This document shows, piece by piece, positions 1 through 5,345 of a stretch of DNA of 5,666 nucleotides (within the stretch, counting starts at the first letter, position 1; every line of letters begins with the position of its first letter). This DNA comes from Corynebacterium sp. (lineage in GTDB: Bacteria; Actinomycetota; Actinomycetes; Mycobacteriales; Mycobacteriaceae), in NCBI GenBank assembly GCA_030450335.1, contig JAKDIS010000146.1, positions 1 through 5,666 on the forward strand, written 5' to 3'. The position numbers were made by a program, and so were the translations under genes. The notes under the pieces were generated by a model, which had not been told where the DNA came from, did no database searches, and worked only from the letters and a program-made list of their open reading frames with translations.

Positions 1-31
1 TGGGACGGTGCCGGCGGGGAGGACGGTGCGG

Positions 32-619
32 TCACGGGGTGGGCTCCTGGGTGTCGGGCATGGCGAGCAGGGCGGTGAGTACGGCGGTGATGGACGAGGT
101 GTCGGTTGCCCCGTCGTGCAGGGCGGCGTGCACGGTCAGCCCGTCGACGTAGGCGACGGCGGCCGCGGCGCGCGGGCGTCCGAAGCGTCCTGCGAGAAGG
201 TCGGTGAGCTGGTCGGACCACTGCAGGGCGAGGGTGCGCAGCGAGGGGTCGGTCATCGCGGTGCTGGTCATGGCGAGGCTGGCGTGGACCCGGCGGGGGT
301 CCGCGAGGAAGTCGTGCAGGATCCCGGCGCAGCGGGCGATGGTCTCCTCCACCGCTCCGGAGTCGTCGAGGGTCTCGAGGATCCCGGCGACCTCGGCCAG
401 GGCCTCGTCGTTCTCGTCGGCGAGGGCCTGCAGCGCCTCGTCGCGCAGGTCGTCGATGGAGGCGAAGTACTGGGTGGTGGAGCCCACGGCGACGTGCGCG
501 CGGGCGGCGACGGCGCGGTGGGTCAGGCAGGACGCCCCGGCGTCGCAGATGAGTTCGGCGGCGGCGTCGAGGATCGCCGCGCGGCGTCCGGCGGGGTCGC
601 GTTTGCCTGGTGTGGGCAC
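32..619 (-). CDS. TetR/AcrR-family transcriptional repressor
   Basis: A 195-residue protein, a normal length for a TetR repressor. The N-terminal DNA-binding domain is clear. Helix 1 is around residues 11-28 (RRAAILDAAAELICDAG), and the helix-turn-helix spans about 32-56 (LTHRAVAARAHVAVGSTTQYF), followed by DDLRDEAL, matching the family pattern T-R-VA-AGV-G-YF-DL. Residues 70-190 are a variable all-helical ligand and dimerisation domain, so the inducer cannot be read. I chose the GTG start at 619 because AGGAAGG lies 9 nt upstream and the HTH begins at the usual distance. Longer in-frame starts would put the coding region through the palindrome at 638-671. It diverges from the FUSC-like membrane protein gene, with that palindrome between them. 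Autorepression plus repression of the membrane gene is inferred from this arrangement. The family call is firm; the target and ligand are unknown. Confidence 0.9.
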   Translation of the reverse strand: MPTPGKRDPAGRRAAILDAAAELICDAGASCLTHRAVAARAHVAVGSTTQYFASIDDLRDEALQALADENDEALAEVAGILETLDDSGAVEETIARCAGILHDFLADPRRVHASLAMTSTAMTDPSLRTLALQWSDQLTDLLAGRFGRPRAAAAVAYVDGLTVHAALHDGATDTSSITAVLTALLAMPDTQEPTP

Positions 620-637
620 GGTTCGGGGCCTTCCTGT

Positions 638-671
638 TGATGTACAGATGTACATGTACATGTGTACATCA
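638..671. promoter_or_regulatory. Probable TetR operator: 34-bp palindrome of four TGTACA units
   Basis: The two 17-bp halves (638-654 and 655-671) are reverse complements except at one symmetric pair, G647/G662. TGTACA, itself a palindrome, occurs at 641, 649, 655 and 663, with start-to-start steps of 8, 6 and 8. The outer ends are TGA and TCA. The site lies just upstream of the ribosome binding site of the TetR gene and just upstream of the promoter-like elements of the FUSC-like gene, so one bound repressor could control both. Four half-units over 34 bp suggest two TetR dimers binding side by side or on opposite faces. The palindrome is read directly; the identity of the binding protein is inferred from position. 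Confidence 0.85.
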
Positions 672-678
672 CGTGGGG

Positions 679-706
679 GTGAACCGCCAGCGACGCGTGC
701 CACAAT
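679..706 (+). promoter_or_regulatory. Candidate promoter of the FUSC-like gene
   Basis: GTGAAC (679-684) and CACAAT (701-706), 16 bp apart, resemble weak -35 and -10 elements. CACAAT ends 7 nt before the ATG at 714, so transcription could begin at or next to that ATG and give a leaderless mRNA. This fits the absence of a good Shine-Dalgarno sequence before either candidate ATG. The palindrome ending at 671 abuts the -35, as expected for a repressed promoter. The match to consensus is only moderate. Confidence 0.4.
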
Positions 707-713
707 GGACCCC

Positions 714-1961
714 ATGACGGACAGCCGGAAGCAACGTGAGAGGCGGGCACGCGAACGCCCCCGGGCCCGGGCGCGCGCCGGGGTGAAGGCCGCGGCGGAG
801 TCGCTGCGCCGCTTCGCCGTCGTCGAACGCGTCAACCGCATGCGCGGCAGCTCCGTCTTCGCCCTGCAGTGCGCCGTCTCCGCCGGGCTGGCCTTCTTCA
901 TCGCCCACAACATCATCGGCCACGAACAACCCTTCTTCGCCCCCATCGCCGCGGTCATCAGCCTCGGCGCCTACGGCGGCAAACGCGCCCGCCGCGGCCT
1001 GGAGATCGTGCTCGGCGTGTCCGTCGGCATCGGCATCGGTGACCTGGTGATATCCCAGATCGGGGAGGGTGCCTGGCAGATCACCGTGGCCGTCTTCGTG
1101 GCCATGCTGCTCGCCGTCTTCGTGGACAAGGGCGTGCTCGTGGCGAACCAGGCCGCCAGCTCCGCGGTGCTGGTCGCCACGCTCATCCCGCCGGGCGACC
1201 AGGCCGGCTGGGAGCGCATGGTCGACGCCCTGATCGGCGGGCTCGTGGGCCTGGTCGTCGTCGCCGTGATCCCCAACAGCCCGCTACGCACGGCCCGCCG
1301 CGAGGTCGCCCACCTGATCAGCAAGGCCGCCCTGGTGCTCGACGACGTGGCCCAGGGCATCGAGGAACGCGACGTGGACCTCATCGAGGAGGCCCTGGTC
1401 ACCGCCCGCAGCACCCAGGCCGGGGTCAACGAGCTGATGACCTCCGTCGGCGGCGGCGACGAGGTGGTCAACATCTCGCCGTTGTACTGGTCGGCGCGAA
1501 GATACACCCGCTCGATGAACCGCATCCTCACCCCGGTCGACAACGTGATGCGCAACTCGCGCGTGCTTGCCCGACGTGCCGAGATCATGGTCGGCGACGG
1601 CGTGGTGCCGGACCCGGAGATGGCACGCCTGCTCCGCGACCTCTCCGACGCCCTCGGCCACCTCGGCACCGTCTACGCCTCCGGCGGCACCCGCGGCACC
1701 CGCCAGGAGATGGTCGAGATCCCCGAGATCACCCGCCGCCTGCAGGTGCTGGCCGGACGCGCCGACCTGAGCGTCGCCGACGGATCGAGCCTGTCCGGCA
1801 CGGTGGTGCTCGCCCAGTGCCGCTCGATCATCGTGGACTCCCTGCAGATCTGCGGCATGTCCCGGGAGTCGGCGATGTCCGTGCTGCGCCCCACCGTGGA
1901 CGACCCGCGCTTCCCGCCGGAGGTGTGGGGCGAGGGCCCCGAGGGCGCGCCGGGGGACTGA
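714..1961 (+). CDS. FUSC / aromatic-acid-exporter-like membrane protein
   Basis: A 415-residue protein. It starts with a very Arg/Lys-rich cytoplasmic segment (residues 4-43). About six hydrophobic segments follow, near 47-67, 74-88, 96-116, 121-137, 140-159 and 170-187. A long, charged, helical and presumably cytoplasmic region covers 192-390. The stretch HEQPFFAPIAAVISLG (70-85), followed by a basic GKRARRG turn, is typical of the FUSC_2/ArAE family, which includes the fusaric-acid-resistance and p-hydroxybenzoate efflux proteins AaeB/FusC. This is a half-size form with one membrane block rather than two. I use ATG 714; ATG 705, three codons upstream, is possible but overlaps the putative -10. 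Divergence from a TetR gene suggests inducible export of a toxic, perhaps aromatic or amphipathic, compound. Family membership is fairly sure; the substrate and transport activity are not shown by the sequence. Confidence 0.83.
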   Translation: MTDSRKQRERRARERPRARARAGVKAAAESLRRFAVVERVNRMRGSSVFALQCAVSAGLAFFIAHNIIGHEQPFFAPIAAVISLGAYGGKRARRGLEIVLGVSVGIGIGDLVISQIGEGAWQITVAVFVAMLLAVFVDKGVLVANQAASSAVLVATLIPPGDQAGWERMVDALIGGLVGLVVVAVIPNSPLRTARREVAHLISKAALVLDDVAQGIEERDVDLIEEALVTARSTQAGVNELMTSVGGGDEVVNISPLYWSARRYTRSMNRILTPVDNVMRNSRVLARRAEIMVGDGVVPDPEMARLLRDLSDALGHLGTVYASGGTRGTRQEMVEIPEITRRLQVLAGRADLSVADGSSLSGTVVLAQCRSIIVDSLQICGMSRESAMSVLRPTVDDPRFPPEVWGEGPEGAPGD

Positions 1962-1967
1962 GCGCAA

Positions 1968-1998
1968 CTGTGCCGGCACAGAGCTGGACCTGTGCCGG
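1968..1998 (+). terminator. Hairpin-forming repeat after the FUSC-like gene; terminator or operator
   Basis: CTGTGCCGG occurs at 1968-1976 and 1990-1998, exactly 22 bp apart. The first copy is part of a perfect 14-bp palindrome, CTGTGCCGGCACAG (1968-1981). The right half of that palindrome (1973-1981) can also pair with the second copy (1990-1998), giving a 9-bp GC-rich stem with an 8-nt loop. There is no T-tract, which is common for actinobacterial terminators, so the element could end the transcript of the upstream gene. The two-helical-turn spacing also fits a protein-binding site upstream of the following promoter. I cannot decide between the two. Confidence 0.45.
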
Positions 1999-2020
1999 AC
2001 GGTGCGCCGCGTTCCTCGGA

Positions 2021-2026
2021 TACAGT
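2021..2026 (+). promoter_or_regulatory. -10 element of the ElaA-like gene, leaderless start
   Basis: TACAGT fits the actinobacterial TANANT -10 consensus and ends 6 nt before the ATG at 2033. Transcription would therefore begin at or within a base of the start codon. No Shine-Dalgarno sequence could lie in the 6-nt gap, and none is evident further upstream. A -35 match is not obvious. The element also sets the gene start, since no other in-frame start nearby fits the family. Confidence 0.6.
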
Positions 2027-2032
2027 GTGGGT

Positions 2033-2509
2033 ATGGCAACAACCGCGCTGTCCGACATCACCGTCAAAAGGTGGGCCGACCTGGACACCACCGAGGTCTA
2101 CGCGATCGCCCGCCTGCGCTCCGAGGTCTTCCTGCGCGAGCAGAAGGTCGAGGACGAGGAGCTCGACTGGCGTGACCTGGACGACGGCACCCTGCACATC
2201 TTCATCAGCAACGGCCGCGAGGTCGTGTCCTACCTGCGTACCCTCGCCGTGCCCGCCCTGTGGGACGTCCCCGGCACCGCCGTGGTGCGCCGGGTGCTCG
2301 GAAGGGTGGCGACCGACCCGCGCTTCCGCGGCCGTGGCCTGTCCGGCCAGCTGGTCGCCCGGGCGGTGGAGCTGCACTCCGGTGAGCCGATCGTGCTGCA
2401 CGCCCAGACCTACATCACCGGCCTCTACGCCAAGCACGGCTTCGAGGTCTACGGCGAGGAGTACGACGAGGGCGGCATCCCGCACCTGTCGATGGTGCGT
2501 CCCGCCTGA
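2033..2509 (+). CDS. ElaA-type GNAT N-acetyltransferase
   Basis: A 158-residue protein, essentially one GNAT domain and the normal ElaA length. ElaA-like landmarks appear in order. RSEVFLREQ (29-37) corresponds to the family's R-x-VF-x-x-EQ. It is followed by an acidic DELDWRDLDD-like stretch and then YLRT (67-70). The acetyl-CoA loop R97-x-x-G100-x-G102-L lies within RVATDPRFRGRGLSG. LHAQTYITGLYAKHGF (122-137) carries a Tyr at 132 in the usual general-acid position, and the C-terminal EYDEGGIPHLSM (143-154) is diagnostic of the subfamily. The reaction would be acetyl transfer from acetyl-CoA to an amine; the acceptor is not established for ElaA proteins in general. It is probably monocistronic, with its own promoter and converging on the gene at 2526-3431. 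The subfamily call is strong; the substrate is unknown. Confidence 0.9.
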   Translation: MATTALSDITVKRWADLDTTEVYAIARLRSEVFLREQKVEDEELDWRDLDDGTLHIFISNGREVVSYLRTLAVPALWDVPGTAVVRRVLGRVATDPRFRGRGLSGQLVARAVELHSGEPIVLHAQTYITGLYAKHGFEVYGEEYDEGGIPHLSMVRPA

Positions 2510-2510
2510 G

Positions 2511-2536
2511 AATCAGCGCCGGAAATCAGCGCCGGA
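2511..2536. repeat. Perfect 13-bp tandem duplication at convergent gene ends
   Basis: AATCAGCGCCGGA is present twice in direct contact (2511-2523 and 2524-2536). It begins one base after the stop codon of the ElaA-like gene and covers the stop codon and last codons of the minus-strand gene. Because 13 is not a multiple of three, the second copy does not repeat the reading frame. The minus-strand stop would be kept with either one or two copies, so the duplication appears neutral for both proteins. Confidence 0.9.
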
Positions 2537-3431
2537 CGAACTGACCGTCGCGCAGGTGCCGGTAGAACGTCACCTTCGACGTGGTCCGCGGGTGCACAAC
2601 CCCGTCGCGCACCACCGTGAGCTCCACGCCCCCGGCCTGCAGTGCACGCCCGGACAGCACCGCGTCCGGGTCGACCTCGCCGAGGTCCGCCGGACGGCGG
2701 AACAGGCGACGCCGCGGCGTGACCGCGGCCGCCGCGTCGTCCCACACCGACGGGGTGAGCAGGCGCGTGGCGGCCAGCCCCGGGGCGTCCACCGTGGGCA
2801 CCAGTCGGGCGCCGAACGCGCCGGCCCGGCCGTCCCAGCGCCGTGAGCCGGTGTTGGCGAACAGGGTCTGCGAGTCCACGATGATCTCGCCGACCATCTC
2901 CTCACCGGCGCGGAAGATCTCCGCCGAGCCCAGGGTGACGATGCCGGAGTCGTCGCGCACCACCGCGGTGGGGCGCACCGACGCGGTCATCGCGAAGTTC
3001 AACGCCGCCACCGTCGGACCATTGTCCGCCGGCGCGTCCCCTCGTGTGTCCCCTGTACCCAGCTGCCAGTTCTGCGCCACCACCGACGTGCCCACCGGCA
3101 CGAACCCGACCGCGATCCACATCGCGTCGATGCGCATCAGCCGGGTGACCACCGCGGCGAGCGCCGCGTCCGACCCGACCACCACGACGCGCACCGGACG
3201 GTCCGGACGCTGCGGGGCGAACTGCGGTGCCCCCTGGTGGGGGACGTCCGGCGCGGCGGCGATCTCGTCGAGCCCCGGCGTGTCGTCCACCGGCAGGTGC
3301 GCGGCGGCGAGGTCGTCGAGCAGACGCAGGTCGCGGCGTCCCGGCACGTCGGGCAGGGTGACGGCGTCGGCGACCACCGCGCCGACGAGATCGGCGGCGC
3401 GGGGTCCGCACGCGAGCACAACGGTCGTCAT
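2526..3431 (-). CDS. Hypothetical protein; degenerate diacylglycerol-kinase/NAD-kinase-like fold
   Basis: A 301-residue protein with no signal peptide or membrane segment, and no family I can name with certainty. Residues 80-123 read RVVVVGSDAALAAVV, then an AVGFVPVGTSVVAQNW stretch. This has the spacing of the lipid-kinase nucleotide site, in which GGDGT-x-x-EVV is followed by a strand and PLGTGNDFA. Here GGDGT is replaced by GSDAA (86-90), and the second motif by PVGTSVVAQNW (112-122). The C-terminal half is beta-rich: GEIIVDSQTLFANTGSRRWDG lies near 181-201, and residues 264-300 could be the closing strands of such a fold. If the resemblance is real, the key glycines and acid are missing and a pseudoenzyme is likely. 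The ATG at 3431 is chosen because the protein begins there with a hydrophobic strand (TTVVLACG) and TACCCT lies 8 nt upstream. It is divergent from purA. Confidence 0.8.
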   Translation of the reverse strand: MTTVVLACGPRAADLVGAVVADAVTLPDVPGRRDLRLLDDLAAAHLPVDDTPGLDEIAAAPDVPHQGAPQFAPQRPDRPVRVVVVGSDAALAAVVTRLMRIDAMWIAVGFVPVGTSVVAQNWQLGTGDTRGDAPADNGPTVAALNFAMTASVRPTAVVRDDSGIVTLGSAEIFRAGEEMVGEIIVDSQTLFANTGSRRWDGRAGAFGARLVPTVDAPGLAATRLLTPSVWDDAAAAVTPRRRLFRRPADLGEVDPDAVLSGRALQAGGVELTVVRDGVVHPRTTSKVTFYRHLRDGQFVRR

Positions 3432-3461
3432 GGTGACCAAGGGTACGTGACCGGCTACACT
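3432..3461 (+). promoter_or_regulatory. Probable purA promoter
   Basis: TACACT (3456-3461) matches the TANANT -10 consensus. GGTGAC (3432-3437), 18 bp upstream, is a possible -35. Transcription would start near 3468, leaving a leader of about 46 nt before the purA ATG. The hexamer GTGACC occurs at 3433 and 3447, 14 bp apart, within the promoter. I saw no purine-riboswitch-like structure in the leader; it is too short for one. Confidence 0.55.
3440..3445 (-). promoter_or_regulatory. Candidate -10 element of the kinase-like gene
   Basis: On the minus strand this reads TACCCT, which fits TANNNT, and it ends 8 nt before the ATG at 3431. This would give a transcript with almost no leader. No Shine-Dalgarno sequence is seen in the intervening TGGTCACC. 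It lies inside the spacer of the oppositely oriented purA promoter, so polymerase could not occupy both at once. Confidence 0.4.
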
Positions 3462-3513
3462 GTTCAGTTGGTCAACACAAGATAAACCGGAACGGAAAGC
3501 GACGGCAGGTCTC

Positions 3514-4800
3514 ATGACAGCAATCATCGTGGTCGGAGCGCAGTGGGGCGACGAAGGTAAGGGCAAGGCCACCGACATCCTCGGCGGCCGGGTCGACTAC
3601 GTGGTCAAGCCCAACGGCGGCAACAACGCCGGCCACACCGTCGTCGTCGGAGGGGAGAAGTACGAGCTCAAGCTCCTGCCCGCCGGGGTGCTCAGCGAGA
3701 ACGCCGTGCCCGTGATCGGCAACGGCTGCGTGGTGAACCTCGAGGCCCTGTTCGAGGAGATCGACGGACTCGTCGCCCGCGGTGCCGACGCCTCCCGCCT
3801 GCGTGTCAGCGCCAACGCCCAGCTCGTCGCGCCCTACCACCAGGTGCTGGACAAGGTCTCCGAGCGCTTCCTCGGCAAGCGCGCCATCGGCACCACCGGC
3901 CGTGGCATCGGGCCGTCCTACGCTGACAAGGTCTCGCGCATCGGCATCCGCGCCCAGGACCTGCTCGACGAGTCCATCCTGCGGCAGAAGGTCGAGGGGG
4001 CGCTGAGCCAGAAGAACCAGATGCTGGTGAAGCTGTACAACCGCAAGGCCATCGACGCCGACGAGATCGTGGACTACTTCCTCAGCTACGCCGAGCGTCT
4101 GACCCCGATGCTCATCGACGCCGAGCTGGAGCTCAACCAGGCGCTCGACGAGGGCAAGTCCGTGCTCATGGAGGGCGGCCAGGCCACGATGCTCGACGTC
4201 GACCACGGCACGTACCCCTTCGTCACCTCGTCGAACCCCACCGCCGGCGGCGCGTGCGTGGGCTCGGGCATCGGCCCGACGCGCATCACCAGCTCCCTGG
4301 GCATCATCAAGGCCTACACCACCCGTGTGGGTGCCGGCCCGTTCCCCACCGAGCTCTTCGACAAGTGGGGCGAGTACCTGCAGACCACCGGCGGTGAGAT
4401 CGGCGTGAACACCGGCCGTAAGCGCCGCTGCGGCTGGTACGACTCCGTCATCGCCCGTTACGCCTCCCGGGTCAACGGCTTCACCGACCTGTTCGTCACC
4501 AAGCTCGACGTGCTCACCGGCATCGGTGAGATCCCGATCTGCGTGGCCTACGACGTCGACGGTGTGCGCCACGACGAGATGCCGATGAGCCAGACCGACG
4601 TGCACCACGCCACGCCGATCTACGAGACCATGCCCGCCTGGGACGAGGACATCTCCGGCGCCCGCACCTTCGCCGACCTGCCCGCCAAGGCGCAGGACTA
4701 CCTCAACCGGCTCGAGGAGCTCTCCGGCTGCCGGATCTCCTACGTGGGTGTCGGCCCGGGTCGCGACGAGACCATCGTGATCAACGACGTCCTGGCCTGA
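3514..4800 (+). CDS. purA: Adenylosuccinate synthetase
   Basis: A 428-residue protein, the standard bacterial length. It joins IMP and aspartate using GTP to make adenylosuccinate, the first committed step from IMP to AMP, in the cytoplasm. All family motifs are present. WGDEGKGK (11-18) is the P-loop-like GTP site with catalytic Asp13. GGNNAGHT (35-42) carries the catalytic His41. [17 protein letters not shown] spans 126-142. The IMP/aspartate region has [14 protein letters not shown] (223-236) and SSNPTAGG (239-246), followed by [11 protein letters not shown] (270-280) and [12 protein letters not shown] (299-310). KLDVLTG (330-336) is the guanine-recognition motif, and [10 protein letters not shown] (412-421) closes the protein. 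The start gives the conserved [15 protein letters not shown] opening. The ribosome binding site is weak: AGG lies only 4 nt from the ATG, and GGAAAG lies 14 nt away. Its stop overlaps the next start by one base, so it heads an operon. No key residue is missing. Confidence 0.99.
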   Translation: MTAIIVVGAQWGDEGKGKATDILGGRVDYVVKPNGGNNAGHTVVVGGEKYELKLLPAGVLSENAVPVIGNGCVVNLEALFEEIDGLVARGADASRLRVSANAQLVAPYHQVLDKVSERFLGKRAIGTTGRGIGPSYADKVSRIGIRAQDLLDESILRQKVEGALSQKNQMLVKLYNRKAIDADEIVDYFLSYAERLTPMLIDAELELNQALDEGKSVLMEGGQATMLDVDHGTYPFVTSSNPTAGGACVGSGIGPTRITSSLGIIKAYTTRVGAGPFPTELFDKWGEYLQTTGGEIGVNTGRKRRCGWYDSVIARYASRVNGFTDLFVTKLDVLTGIGEIPICVAYDVDGVRHDEMPMSQTDVHHATPIYETMPAWDEDISGARTFADLPAKAQDYLNRLEELSGCRISYVGVGPGRDETIVINDVLA

Positions 4801-5345
4801 TGGGGTCCCGCGTGTGGCCGTCGATCCCGGAGCGTTTCACCGCCGGCGACGGCCGCGAGATGCGTCTGGTGACCGCGCAGGACGCCGCGGCGATCGAGGC
4901 CGCGTTGCCGGAAGGCCAGCGCGCGGAGACCTTCCACTTCTTCACCGTGCGACCCTTCCCGTTGGCCGAGTTCATCGCGGACCCCGCCAAGCGCACCTAC
5001 GCGTTGTGGTCCGGTGAGCAGCCTGCTGACCGGCCGCTGGCCTGCACCACCGTGTACAACACCGACGAGGACGCCGGCTCGGTGATGCTCGGCTACACCT
5101 GGGTCATGCCGGATGCCCGGGGACGCGGTGGCGCGGCGAACCGCGACCTCAAGTCCGCGATGTACCGCGTCCTCGGCGAGGCAGGGGTGCGTGAGGTGTG
5201 GTTCCGTGCGGACGTGGAGAACCTGCGTTCCTGCCGCTCGATGGAGAAGAACGGCGCCGAGCGGATGCACGAGGAGGACGCCCCGCGCGTGTACCCCGAC
5301 CGGACCTCGCGTTCGGTGTTCTACCGCCGACGCCTGTCCTCGTAG
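4800..5345 (+). CDS. RimJ/RimL-type GNAT N-acetyltransferase
   Basis: A 181-residue protein of the Acetyltransf_3-like type, covering nearly the whole domain. It opens with the family's typical sequence: RFTAGDGREMRLVTAQDAAAI (12-32), in which a beta strand is followed by the D-A helix. The acetyl-CoA region is LGYTWVMPDARGRGGAANRDL (97-117), with the loop R107-x-x-G110-x-A112. The following RADVENLRSCRSMEKNGAER (136-155) is the N-x-x-S-x-x-x-x-EK-x-GA signature of RimJ/RimL enzymes. The acceptor could be a ribosomal protein N-terminus, a small amine or a toxin; sequence alone does not say. The ATG at 4800 overlaps the purA stop (TGATG), with no separate Shine-Dalgarno sequence. Expression therefore probably depends on ribosomes finishing purA. 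Its own stop overlaps the next start in the same way. The family is confident; the link to purine metabolism is only positional. Confidence 0.88.
   Translation: MGSRVWPSIPERFTAGDGREMRLVTAQDAAAIEAALPEGQRAETFHFFTVRPFPLAEFIADPAKRTYALWSGEQPADRPLACTTVYNTDEDAGSVMLGYTWVMPDARGRGGAANRDLKSAMYRVLGEAGVREVWFRADVENLRSCRSMEKNGAERMHEEDAPRVYPDRTSRSVFYRRRLSS

Noticed and set aside
3..29. Repeated GGACGGTGC, 18 bp apart, downstream of the TetR stop
   Set aside because: There are only two 9-bp copies at the window edge, with no hairpin, and too little sequence to judge function.
8..640. Long plus-strand open frame opposite the TetR gene
   Set aside because: Its Gly/Val-rich translation is typical of the antisense of a GC-rich gene. 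The TetR frame on the other strand has a clear helix-turn-helix and a ribosome binding site.
760..771. Perfect palindrome CCCGGGCCCGGG
   Set aside because: It lies in the coding region for the Arg/Ala/Pro-rich N-terminus of the FUSC-like protein and is explained by GC-rich codon choice.
3462..3513. Possible riboswitch or attenuator in the purA leader
   Set aside because: The leader is about 46 nt, too short for a purine riboswitch aptamer, and I see no stable stem or leader peptide.
3472..4608. 378-codon minus-strand frame opposite purA
   Set aside because: It mirrors purA, which matches its family over its full length. The His/Val/Gly-rich composition shows no domain.
2033..5345. The two GNAT genes as a toxin-antitoxin pair
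   Set aside because: They belong to different GNAT subfamilies, are not adjacent, and neither is next to a small ribbon-helix-helix antitoxin gene.
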